Below are positions 7,654-14,387 of a DNA stretch of 25,311 nucleotides, piece after piece. Both the position numbers and the translations under genes were made by a program. Source of the DNA: a virus. The stretch is taken from the IMG/VR virus record IMGVR_UViG_3300018876_000090, positions 1 to 25,311 of that record; one strand, written 5' to 3'. Numbering within the stretch: the stretch's first letter is position 1; every line of letters starts with the position of its first letter. The notes below the pieces were generated by a model, which worked only from the letters and a program-made list of their open reading frames with translations, had not been told where the DNA came from and did no database searches.

Positions 7654-9216
7654 ATGAATATATTTGGATTTGAAATCCAGCGTAAAAAGACGGAAGTCCA
7701 ACTTACACCTGTAGCGCCAGCACATGATGACGGCGCTACCGTTGTAACATCCGCTGGTGGTTATTATGGCCAGATGATTAATCTCGAAGCGACGATTCGT
7801 TCAGAAAACGATATCATTCGTCGCTATCGGGAGATTTCGCAGTATCCGGATTGCGATTCGGCAATTGATGATATTGCCAACGAGGCGATTGTATCTGAAG
7901 AAGATGATATCCCTGTTGAGATTGTTCTAGATGATCTTAAAGTGTCTTCTGGAATTAAAAAGAAGATCACTGAAGAATTCTATCAAGTCATGAGGCTTCT
8001 AAAGTTTGACCAAAAAGGTCATGATATGTTTAGAAGTTGGTATATTGATGGTAGAATGTATTATCACATCTTGATTGATGAGAATAATCCCAAGAATGGT
8101 ATTGTAGAACTACGTTATATTGATCCGCGAAAGATTCGTAAAATCAAAAACGTTAAGAAACAAAAGAATGCGAATGGCGTGGAGATAGTTAAGTCTATTG
8201 ACGAGTACTATATCTACAATGATAAAGGCATTCAAGAAGGTGATGTAAAGGGCGTTAAATTACCAATAGATTCAGTAATTTACGTTCCATCTGGAATCAC
8301 AGATCAAAATACAGGTATGGCATTATCATACCTACACAAAGCTATTAAATTAGTCAATCAATTGAAAATGATGGAAGATGCATTAGTCATCTATCGTATC
8401 AGTCGTGCGCCTGAGCGTCGTATTTTCTACGTTGACGTTGGAAACCTTCCTAAGATGAAGGCGGAACAATACGTCAACGACTTGATGAATAAGTTTAAGA
8501 ACAAGGTTGTATATGATGCAACCACAGGTGAAGTACGAGATGATCGTAAACACTTATCAATGATGGAAGACTTCTGGATGCCACGTCGTGAAGGCGGCAA
8601 GGGTACAGAAATTACAACGTTGCCGGGTGGTCAGACGCTTGGACAAATCGAAGATATTGAATTCTTCCAGAATAAACTATTCCAGGCTTTAAACGTTCCA
8701 GCCTCTCGTCTAAAGGGCGAACAAGGATTTAACTTAGGTCGTTCGTCAGAAATTACTCGTGACGAAATAAAGTTTACTAAATTCATTCAACGAATTCGTA
8801 AGAAGTTCTCTAATATATTTTTAGATGCGCTAAGAGTTCAATTGATTGCTAAAGGCATTATCAACCCAGAAGAATGGGATGATATGTCGCAAGATATCCG
8901 CTTTGACTTCCAAAAAGATAACTACTTTGCGGAAATTAAAGAGTCCGAGATTACGCAGTCTAGATTGAATATACTTCAGACCGTAGATCAATTTGCCGGT
9001 AAGTACTACTCTCCAACATGGATCAAGAAAAATATCTTGAAACTAACTGATGAAGAAATTGAAGAGATGGATGAAGAGAACGAAGAGTATAACAAACAGC
9101 AAATGGAACTGCAAAGGCAACAGCTCGAAATGCAACAAGGGCAACAGCAACAGCAGCCAGAATCAGATAATACAGATAATACACAATTAGGAGGTGAAGA
9201 TGTCTACAACCCGTAA
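7654..9216 (+). CDS. 20: Portal vertex protein gp20
   Basis: This 520-residue protein (T4 524) forms the dodecameric portal through which DNA enters and leaves the head. Diagnostic stretches include REISQYPDCDSAIDDIANEA, MYYHILIDENNPKNGIVELR, YIDPRKIRKI, then RISRAPERRIFYVDVGNLPK and ASRLKGEQGFNLGRSSEITR. The C-terminus has a Gln-rich low-complexity tail (about residues 481-501). No obvious Shine-Dalgarno sequence lies in the 28-base gap after gp19 and no TATAAATA precedes it, so it is probably read from the gp19 promoter at a lower translation level. That fits a 12-copy protein. Its last 17 bases overlap the next gene. Confidence 0.96.
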   Translation: MNIFGFEIQRKKTEVQLTPVAPAHDDGATVVTSAGGYYGQMINLEATIRSENDIIRRYREISQYPDCDSAIDDIANEAIVSEEDDIPVEIVLDDLKVSSGIKKKITEEFYQVMRLLKFDQKGHDMFRSWYIDGRMYYHILIDENNPKNGIVELRYIDPRKIRKIKNVKKQKNANGVEIVKSIDEYYIYNDKGIQEGDVKGVKLPIDSVIYVPSGITDQNTGMALSYLHKAIKLVNQLKMMEDALVIYRISRAPERRIFYVDVGNLPKMKAEQYVNDLMNKFKNKVVYDATTGEVRDDRKHLSMMEDFWMPRREGGKGTEITTLPGGQTLGQIEDIEFFQNKLFQALNVPASRLKGEQGFNLGRSSEITRDEIKFTKFIQRIRKKFSNIFLDALRVQLIAKGIINPEEWDDMSQDIRFDFQKDNYFAEIKESEITQSRLNILQTVDQFAGKYYSPTWIKKNILKLTDEEIEEMDEENEEYNKQQMELQRQQLEMQQGQQQQQPESDNTDNTQLGGEDVYNP

Positions 9217-9391
9217 TTTAGTTGATGCTTTAATTAGCGGAGATTCATTGTCAATCGAAACTACGTTTGATGCAGCAATGTCAGAACGTATTTCAGGCGG
9301 CCTAGATGCCATGAAGATGAGCATTGCTAATAGTATGTTCAATCCGGCACCCGAAGCTGTAGAGGCTATTGCCCCAGAAGAAACAGAATAA
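9200..9391 (+). CDS. 67: Small prohead core protein, gp67-like
   Basis: This 63-residue protein sits between the portal and protease genes, as T4 gp67 (80 residues) does. The sequence (RNLVDALISGDSLSIETTF, then AMSERISGGLDAMKMSIANS and MFNP) resembles the gp67-like prohead core peptides of T4-type phages: a short helical segment and an acidic Glu/Pro tail. The start is set by the strong AGGAGGT at 9189-9195, which places ATG 9200 as initiator. The in-frame GTG at 9194 lies inside the ribosome site and is rejected. Start and ribosome site lie within the portal gene. Its stop overlaps the next ATG (TAATG). Confidence 0.72.
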   Translation: MSTTRNLVDALISGDSLSIETTFDAAMSERISGGLDAMKMSIANSMFNPAPEAVEAIAPEETE

Positions 9392-9900
9392 TGAAATTCA
9401 TTAGTTCCATGAGAAAACCAAGTGATGACGTAGCATATAAAGGCCATGTCATCACTATATCCGAAAATAACGTATATGTCGATTCGGAACTAATATTAGA
9501 AGACTGCATCAGCAATGGTGCAGGTAAATTGTATGCTAAGTCATACATTGATTCTATAGTCGTTTTAGAGACTGCCGAAGTTGTTACTACGGAGTCTATC
9601 GTAAATACTGCGATGCGACACCATGGAATCAAGCTGACGAATACATTAGTAGAGTCATATAAAGAGTTAATTCTTGCAGGAGAATTTACTCTAGATCCGG
9701 TTGTATTAGAACTTAAAGAAGGTAAATCTTCTATTTACGGTAAAACCGAATTTATCTTAAATGATAATTCTGTGGTCGCAATCAATGAATCTACTATCAA
9801 AAAATTGCTATCTTTAAATGTAGATAAATATAAATTAGTAGATTTTATGAAACAGTCTAAAGACAACTTTGTTGCTGTAATACAAGAACTTGGAAGATAA
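9391..9900 (+). CDS. Unrecognised protein at the gp68 position
   Basis: This 169-residue protein is translationally coupled to the gp67-like gene by a TAATG overlap. I do not recognise the family. T4 has the 141-residue prohead core protein gp68 at this position, so a core or morphogenesis role is suggested by place only. The first half is beta-rich (KGHVITISENNVYVDSEL; LYAKSYIDSIVVLETAEVV) and the second half alternates helix and strand, with a C-terminal helix (KLVDFMKQSKDNFVAVIQEL). No signal peptide, membrane segment or catalytic motif is visible. Base composition is like its neighbours. Confidence 0.6.
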   Translation: MKFISSMRKPSDDVAYKGHVITISENNVYVDSELILEDCISNGAGKLYAKSYIDSIVVLETAEVVTTESIVNTAMRHHGIKLTNTLVESYKELILAGEFTLDPVVLELKEGKSSIYGKTEFILNDNSVVAINESTIKKLLSLNVDKYKLVDFMKQSKDNFVAVIQELGR

Positions 9901-9902
9901 CT

Positions 9903-10301
9903 ATGGCAAAACACATTTTAAAACTAACAGACAAGAAGGTTGCCGTTAAAGTAAACGGGACTGACGTAACTGAAACAATTACGTTGGCGTCCGATTGCAA
10001 ATTAGCAGCTGAAACTATTGATCAAACACAATCAGTTAGCATTCTATCAATCACATGGATGGGAGCTGCGGGAGCATACGCCACAATCACGCGTGGCACT
10101 TCCGCAGTGCCGATTGCAATTGTTCAAGGCGAGTGCGCAACCACTATCAATTTTGCTGGATCTGAATTTTCTGAATCGGTTACTCCGACGGAAGATATCA
10201 AGATTGTCACTAGTGGCGATATGCAAGTATACTTATTGTTGAGAAAAGATGATGGTTACTCAACCGCCGATCCTCAGCAGTACACAACTATTCCATACTA
10301 A
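9903..10301 (+). CDS. Beta-rich hypothetical structural protein, possible capsid accessory protein
   Basis: This 132-residue protein has no close T4 counterpart that I recognise. It is rich in Thr, Val, Ala and Ile with few charged clusters, and reads as a beta-sandwich: KKVAVKVNGTDVTETITL, SVSILSITWMGAAGAYATIT, then DIKIVTSGDMQVYLLLRKDD. The phrase 'ITW.GAAG..ATITRG' followed by 'VYLLLRK' is a pattern I associate with small virion proteins in metagenomic T4-type phages. It starts 2 bases after the preceding stop and lies 12 bases before the prohead protease, inside the head-assembly operon. A decoration or vertex-associated role is inference. Confidence 0.6.
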   Translation: MAKHILKLTDKKVAVKVNGTDVTETITLASDCKLAAETIDQTQSVSILSITWMGAAGAYATITRGTSAVPIAIVQGECATTINFAGSEFSESVTPTEDIKIVTSGDMQVYLLLRKDDGYSTADPQQYTTIPY

Positions 10302-10313
10302 TAGGAGTATTTC

Positions 10314-10967
10314 ATGAAACTTATTAGAGAAGTAGTTGAATCCGTAAATTTAATTACGGAAAACAAACTAGGACAAGAAAAAGAATACTTCATCGAAGGT
10401 ATTTTTCTTCAATCAGAATTAAAAAACCGTAATGGTCGTATGTACCCAGAGCCTACGATGGATAATGCGGTTAAGAGTTATGTGGAAAATTACGTTAACC
10501 AAAAACGTGCTTATGGTGAATTAGGTCATCCTGATACACCAAGTATCAATCTAGATCGTGTGTCACACATTATCACAGATTTGAGAAAAGAAGGTACAAA
10601 TTGGATTGGTAAAGCTAAAGTACTTGCAACTCCTATGGGACAGATTGCTCGTGGCTTACTAGATGGCGGTGCTAATCTTGGTGTATCTAGCAGAGCGCTC
10701 GGTTCGTTAAAAACCAACAGGGATGGAATACAAGTCGTACAAGACGATTTTGTCCTTTCTACTGCTGCTGATATTGTCGCTGATCCTTCAGCGCCTGATG
10801 CTTTCGTAAGAGGTATCATGGAAGGTCACGAATGGGTTTATGTCGATGGGAAATACGTGGAAAAGCAGATAGAACAAACTCGAAAGTTAATCAAAAGTAC
10901 TTCAACAAAGCACTTGACTGAAGTATCAGCTGTTGCTTTTGAAAAATTCTTGAATTCTTTAAAGTAA
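10314..10967 (+). CDS. 21: Prohead core scaffold protease gp21
   Basis: This 217-residue protein (T4 212) is the maturation serine protease that degrades the scaffold and trims head proteins before packaging. The catalytic His is in GELGHPD (His72) and the nucleophile Ser lies in NLGVSSRALGS (Ser125 or Ser126), both conserved positions of the T4 gp21 group of herpesvirus-type proteases. The N-terminal KEYFIEGIFLQSELKNRNGR leads to YPEPTMDNAV, also typical. AGGAGTATTTC precedes the ATG. The scaffold, a major substrate, is encoded directly downstream. Confidence 0.94.
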   Translation: MKLIREVVESVNLITENKLGQEKEYFIEGIFLQSELKNRNGRMYPEPTMDNAVKSYVENYVNQKRAYGELGHPDTPSINLDRVSHIITDLRKEGTNWIGKAKVLATPMGQIARGLLDGGANLGVSSRALGSLKTNRDGIQVVQDDFVLSTAADIVADPSAPDAFVRGIMEGHEWVYVDGKYVEKQIEQTRKLIKSTSTKHLTEVSAVAFEKFLNSLK

Positions 10968-10973
10968 TAAATA
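10966..10973 (+). promoter_or_regulatory. Candidate late promoter (one mismatch) upstream of scaffold
   Basis: AATAAATA differs from the TATAAATA late element at one position and lies 43 bases before the scaffold ATG. This is the same spacing seen at gp18, across the protease stop. The scaffold and major capsid genes otherwise lack an exact late promoter, which is surprising for the most abundant virion protein. It is AT-rich enough to occur by chance. Confidence 0.45.
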
Positions 10974-10984
10974 ATATTAACACC

Positions 10985-11000
10985 ATTGGATATATCCAAT
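10985..11000 (+). other. Perfect 16-bp palindrome in scaffold leader
   Basis: ATTGGATATATCCAAT is a perfect 16-bp palindrome. As RNA it can form a 6-bp stem with a TATA loop. It lies between the candidate late promoter and the ribosome site TAGGAG of the scaffold gene, so it would be in the 5' leader. Confidence 0.6.
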
Positions 11001-11016
11001 CAATAGGAGATTACAC

Positions 11017-11928
11017 ATGTCAATTGATCAAAAAATCGCTCAGCTAATGGAAGAGTCTGAAAAGCTCCAGGCTGAAGAGTCACAAGAAGTTGTTGCTGAA
11101 GAGGCAACTGAAGAAGTAGTAGCTGAAGAAGCCGCTACGGAAGAGCAAGTTGAAGTTGTTGCTGAAGAAGCCCAAGAAGAAACCGCTGAGTTATCAGTTG
11201 ACGTTTCTGCTGACGTTGCTGCTTTAGTTAACGGCGAAGAACTTAGCGAAGAATTTAAAACCAAAGCTGCTACGATTTTCGAAGCTGCTGTGGTAACTCG
11301 TGTTAAGTCAGAAATGGCTAAACTCGAAGAACAGTTTGAAACTCAACTTGCTGAACAAGTTGAAGAAATCAAAGATGGGTTAGTTGAAAAAGTTGATGGA
11401 TATCTCAACTACGTTGTTGAGCAGTGGATGACTGATAATGAAATCGCCCTTGAAAATGGCTTAAAGAATGAAATCCTAGAAAGCTTCGTAAGCGGCATGA
11501 AGGGTTTGTTCCAAGAGCACTATATCGAAGTACCTGAAGACAAGTTTGACATCTTAGGTGATATGCAGCAAGAGATTGTTGACATGAAATCTAAGCTAGA
11601 CGAGCAACTATCTACTAACGTAGATTTGTCCGCCAAGTTGAACCAGATGGTACGAGTTTCTGCAATTGATGAAGTTTCTTCACAGTTAGCAGATACAGAC
11701 GCTGAAAAGTTCAAAGCTTTAGCCGAAGAGTTATCTTTTGAAGACTCTGAAACTTTTAAAACAAAGCTTGAAACTATCAAAGAAAACTATTTCGGCCAGA
11801 AGCAGCAAACTGCCAAAGTTGATACTGTCGTAACTGATGAACCAGTCGAGCAATTAGACGAGAGCGTAAAAGCTCAAATCGACCCTCGCATGGAAAGATA
11901 CTTAACAGCGTTTAGGTCATCTAAGTAA
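11017..11928 (+). CDS. 22: Prohead scaffolding core protein gp22
   Basis: This 303-residue protein (T4 269) forms the internal core on which the prohead shell assembles and is later digested by gp21. It is very acidic. Residues 8-60 are nearly all Glu/Val/Ala/Gln repeats (EEVVAEEAATEEQVEVVAEE). A predicted coiled-coil helical middle follows, with the gp22-typical block LNYVVEQWMTDNEIALENGL and then EILESFVSGMKGLFQEHYIE and VPEDKFD. Candidate gp21 cleavage motifs of the form Leu/Ile-x-Glu occur, for example in the LSEEF region. It is one residue set longer at the N-terminus than T4. The downstream gene is the major capsid protein, 30 bases away. Confidence 0.93.
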   Translation: MSIDQKIAQLMEESEKLQAEESQEVVAEEATEEVVAEEAATEEQVEVVAEEAQEETAELSVDVSADVAALVNGEELSEEFKTKAATIFEAAVVTRVKSEMAKLEEQFETQLAEQVEEIKDGLVEKVDGYLNYVVEQWMTDNEIALENGLKNEILESFVSGMKGLFQEHYIEVPEDKFDILGDMQQEIVDMKSKLDEQLSTNVDLSAKLNQMVRVSAIDEVSSQLADTDAEKFKALAEELSFEDSETFKTKLETIKENYFGQKQQTAKVDTVVTDEPVEQLDESVKAQIDPRMERYLTAFRSSK

Positions 11929-11958
11929 TCTATTAAATCTTTTAAAGGAAAATATAAA

Positions 11959-13203
11959 ATGGCAACACGTCCAGAATTATTGAAAAAGTGGTCCCCAATC
12001 CTAGAAGCGGAAGGCGTTTCTAAAATTGGTGACCAATACCGTCGTGAAGTTACCGCTCAACTCTTGGAAAACCAAGAGCGTGCGATGCATGAAGGTGCTC
12101 AAGCACTTTTCGAAACTTCTTCTATCGCTAACCAAGGTGGTGGTTCTATCGCTGGTGGACAAGCTAATGCAGCTGGTTCAGGCGTTGACGGCTACGATCC
12201 AGTTCTAATCAGCTTGGTTCGTCGTGCAGCTCCACAAATGATCGCTTATGACATTTGCGGTGTTCAGCCAATGACACAACCTACCGGTTTGATCTTCGCA
12301 ATGAAGAGCCGTTACGAAGACCAAGCAGGTGCTGAAGCATTGTTCAACGAAGCCGATACTGGTTTCGCTGGTACAGGTGCTCATCCAGCTGGTACTGGTA
12401 TGTCTACTGCTTCTTCTGAAGACCTAGGCGAGAACGGTACGTTCGGTCAAATGGCTTTCTCAATCGAGCGTACATCAGTTGTTGCTAAGACACGTGCATT
12501 GCGTGCTGAGTACACTGTTGAACTTGCTCAAGACTTGAAGGCTGTTCACGGTCTAGACGCCGAAGGCGAATTGAGCAACATTCTCTCAACAGAGATCACC
12601 CAAGAAATCAACCGTGAAGTTGTTCGTACAATGTACACAGCTGCTAAAGTTGGTGCACAAAACGGTACAGCCGTTGCTGGTACATTCAACCTAGACGTTG
12701 ACTCTAGCGGCCGTTGGTCAGTTGAGAAGTTCAAGGGCTTGATGTTCCAAATCGAACGCGAAGCTAACTTGATCGCCAAAGAAACACGTCGTGGCCGTGG
12801 TAACTTCATCGTTACTTCTGCTGACGTAGCTTCTGCCTTGGCCATGGCCGGCGTGTTGGATTACACTCCTGCATTGTCTACTGGCTTGAACGTTGACGAG
12901 TCTTCAACAACCTTCGCTGGTGTGTTGAACGGCAAGTACAAAGTGTATGTTGACCCATACTTCAGCACAACTGCTGCTGACCAATTCTTCTTGGTTGGTT
13001 ACAAGGGTACTTCTGCATTCGACGCTGGTATGTTCTACTGCCCGTACGTTCCATTGGAGAAAGTTCGCGCTATCGATCCAGCTACGTTCCAGCCAAAGAT
13101 TGGCTTCAAGACTCGCTACGGTATGGTTGCAAACCCATTCACTAGCTTGTCAGCTGGCGCTAACGTTTACTACCGCAAGGTAACAGTTACTAACTTGATG
13201 TAA
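11959..13203 (+). CDS. 23: Major capsid protein gp23
   Basis: This 414-residue protein is the HK97-fold shell subunit. It is clearly shorter than T4 gp23 (521). The N-terminus LLKKWSPILEAEGVSKIGD is the propeptide region. Candidate protease sites of the Leu-x-Glu type include ILE (14-16) and LFE (50-52). Processing after Glu52 would resemble T4, where about 65 residues are removed. Diagnostic body motifs include DPVLISLVRRAAPQMIAYDI, GVQPMTQPTGLIFAMKSRY, ELAQDLKAVHGLDAE and the C-terminal GYKGTSAFDAGMFYCPYVPL. AAAGGAAAA serves as ribosome site. It uses strongly optimised codons and is followed by an efficient intrinsic terminator. Confidence 0.97.
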   Translation: MATRPELLKKWSPILEAEGVSKIGDQYRREVTAQLLENQERAMHEGAQALFETSSIANQGGGSIAGGQANAAGSGVDGYDPVLISLVRRAAPQMIAYDICGVQPMTQPTGLIFAMKSRYEDQAGAEALFNEADTGFAGTGAHPAGTGMSTASSEDLGENGTFGQMAFSIERTSVVAKTRALRAEYTVELAQDLKAVHGLDAEGELSNILSTEITQEINREVVRTMYTAAKVGAQNGTAVAGTFNLDVDSSGRWSVEKFKGLMFQIEREANLIAKETRRGRGNFIVTSADVASALAMAGVLDYTPALSTGLNVDESSTTFAGVLNGKYKVYVDPYFSTTAADQFFLVGYKGTSAFDAGMFYCPYVPLEKVRAIDPATFQPKIGFKTRYGMVANPFTSLSAGANVYYRKVTVTNLM

Positions 13204-13231
13204 TTGACGAAACCTACGTAGATAGGTATTT

Positions 13232-13260
13232 AAAGGGATCCTTCGGGATCCCTTTTTTTT
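13232..13260 (+). terminator. Intrinsic terminator after gp23
   Basis: AAAGGGATCC (13232-13241) pairs perfectly with GGATCCCTTT (13246-13255) around a TTCG loop closed by C-G, the very stable cUUCGg tetraloop. The hairpin is followed by an unbroken T-run (13253-13260). This is the strongest terminator in the window and closes the capsid operon. Confidence 0.95.
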
Positions 13261-13262
13261 AT

Positions 13263-13270
13263 TATAAATA
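13263..13270 (+). promoter_or_regulatory. T4-type late promoter upstream of the gp3-like gene
   Basis: This exact TATAAATA begins two bases after the terminator T-run. The following in-frame GTG at 13271 abuts the promoter and would lie at or before the transcript start. This argues for the downstream ATG at 13292 as the true initiator. Confidence 0.85.
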
Positions 13271-13291
13271 GTGTATCATGAGGATAATCAT

Positions 13292-13825
13292 ATGACCATC
13301 AGAACTTTAGCCTGTCCATTACCAGCTGGAATAAACTCGTTGTCCCCAGCGGGATACATGTTCAACATTCAAAAATTGCCAGAGTTGACGTACTTCTGTC
13401 AGCAGGTATCATTGCCATCTATTAATCTAGGAAATACTGAATTCATGAACCCATTGGTTCGAGTACCAGTACCTGGAGATACTTTAGACTTCGAACCATT
13501 ACGGATAGAGTTCGTGGTTGATACGGGTATGCTTAACTATCAAGCTGTTTATAGTTGGTTGACTGGTATTGCTTACCCAGAAGATAATTTACAGTTTACT
13601 TCTTTTAAAGCGCAACAGACGTTTCAAACTACTGATGTATCATCTATGGTGTCAGATGCCACTTTAGCCATATTAGATAATAATAACAATAAAAGTGCAA
13701 CTGTTACATTCAAAGATTGTTATCCTTTAAACATAGAGTCATTGACTTTCTCATCTACTATTGATGATGTACAAGTCATGATTGGTGCTGCAACTTTTGC
13801 ATACACGATATATACATTTTCATAA
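13292..13825 (+). CDS. 3: Tail completion protein, gp3-like
   Basis: This 177-residue protein (T4 gp3 176) lies between gp23 and uvsY, where T4-type cyanophages carry their gp3-type tail completion gene. The segment FNIQKLPELTYFCQQVSLPS, then NPLVRVPVPGDTLDFEPLRI and NYQAVYSWLTGIAYPED, is a widespread T4-type pattern in proteins of tail-tube-like fold. Some annotators would call it a tail tube paralogue. The ATG at 13292 was chosen because it has GAGGA (13280-13284) seven bases upstream. The longer GTG start at 13271 touches the late promoter. It probably caps the tail tube. The exact identity (gp3 versus another tube-fold protein) is less sure than the fold. Confidence 0.62.
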   Translation: MTIRTLACPLPAGINSLSPAGYMFNIQKLPELTYFCQQVSLPSINLGNTEFMNPLVRVPVPGDTLDFEPLRIEFVVDTGMLNYQAVYSWLTGIAYPEDNLQFTSFKAQQTFQTTDVSSMVSDATLAILDNNNNKSATVTFKDCYPLNIESLTFSSTIDDVQVMIGAATFAYTIYTFS

Positions 13826-13856
13826 TTAATTATTTGTATCCAGAGATACATTATAC
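13826..13856 (+). repeat. 31-bp dispersed repeat, copy 2, with small hairpin
   Basis: This stretch is identical to 2976-3006 at 29 of 31 positions. It begins immediately after the stop codon of the gp3-like gene and carries the hairpin GTATC/GATAC around CAGA (13836-13849), followed by ATTATAC. A second small hairpin, GAGTAG/CTACTC (13860-13880), follows here but not in copy 1. The remaining gap to uvsY holds an extended -10 promoter and no gene. Confidence 0.8.
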
Positions 13857-13910
13857 TGTGAGTAGCCTATTAAACTACTCGAAGTGGATGAATTAGAATA
13901 TTCCTCCTTG

Positions 13911-13919
13911 TGATATAAT
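13911..13919 (+). promoter_or_regulatory. Extended -10 promoter upstream of uvsY
   Basis: TGATATAAT matches the extended -10 consensus TGnTATAAT and lies 30 bases before the uvsY ATG. No good -35 is seen 17 bases upstream, as expected for extended -10 promoters. It would allow host-sigma (early or middle) transcription of the recombination genes independent of the late structural block. Confidence 0.55.
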
Positions 13920-13949
13920 ATGGTTATTCGTTATGGATAGTGGAAAATT

Positions 13950-14387
13950 ATGACTTTAGATGAACTAATTGATCAATGGGAAAAAGATAGTACAGTCGAC
14001 GGGGACAACCTCGATCGAGAGTCTATACGTACACCCAACATACATTCCAAATACCTTCGTATCATGATGACTTACAAGATGAAGTTGTCTGCATTGAAGG
14101 TGGAATACAGTACCCTACGACAAACTAAATTTCGTTACTATCGTGGCGAGATGGGCAAAGTTGAGCTCGAACAATATGGATGGGAACAGTGGCAAGGTGT
14201 TAAGCCACTTAAGTCTGACATGAACGAGTTCCTTGATGGCGATGCCGACTTGAACAAAATTACGATTAAGTGTCAATACTTGGAAAATATGATCCAAGGC
14301 GTAGAGTCTATGATGAATCAAATTAAAGCTCGTGATTGGCAGATCCGAAACTCCATTGAATGGAAGAAATTCATCACTGGCCAATGA
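13950..14387 (+). CDS. uvsY: Recombination mediator UvsY
   Basis: This 145-residue protein (T4 137) loads the UvsX recombinase on gp32-coated single-stranded DNA. The sequence shows the family pattern: LDELIDQWEKDSTVDGDNLD, then IHSKYLRIMMTYKMKLSALK, the basic aromatic RQTKFRYYRGEM and a C-terminal helix ending RDWQIRNSIEWKKFITGQ. It is followed by uvsW with an ATGA overlap. Such clustering of uvsY and uvsW is also found in T4. UvsX is not in this window. Confidence 0.94.
   Translation: MTLDELIDQWEKDSTVDGDNLDRESIRTPNIHSKYLRIMMTYKMKLSALKVEYSTLRQTKFRYYRGEMGKVELEQYGWEQWQGVKPLKSDMNEFLDGDADLNKITIKCQYLENMIQGVESMMNQIKARDWQIRNSIEWKKFITGQ

Noticed and set aside
9121-9165. CAA/CAG-rich run at the end of the portal gene as a functional DNA repeat
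   Set aside because: It encodes a Gln-rich disordered tail common in portal C-termini, with no sign of a separate DNA role.
11040-11264. Ser-rich open frame antisense to the scaffold gene
   Set aside because: It is the complement of the Glu-rich scaffold repeat, with no ribosome site or promoter. The other antisense frames in the window are likewise shadows of real genes.
11952-11958. TATAAAAT-like word just before gp23 as a late promoter
   Set aside because: It touches the start codon and overlaps the ribosome-site region, so it could not give a translatable leader.
13271-13291. GTG start giving a 184-residue gp3-like protein
   Set aside because: The GTG abuts the TATAAATA late promoter, so the transcript would start at or after it. 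ATG 13292 has a good ribosome site.
13903-13909. CCTCCTT, identical to the anti-Shine-Dalgarno tail of 16S rRNA, before uvsY
   Set aside because: It lies just upstream of the -10 box and seven bases can match by chance. No pairing partner with a clear role was seen.
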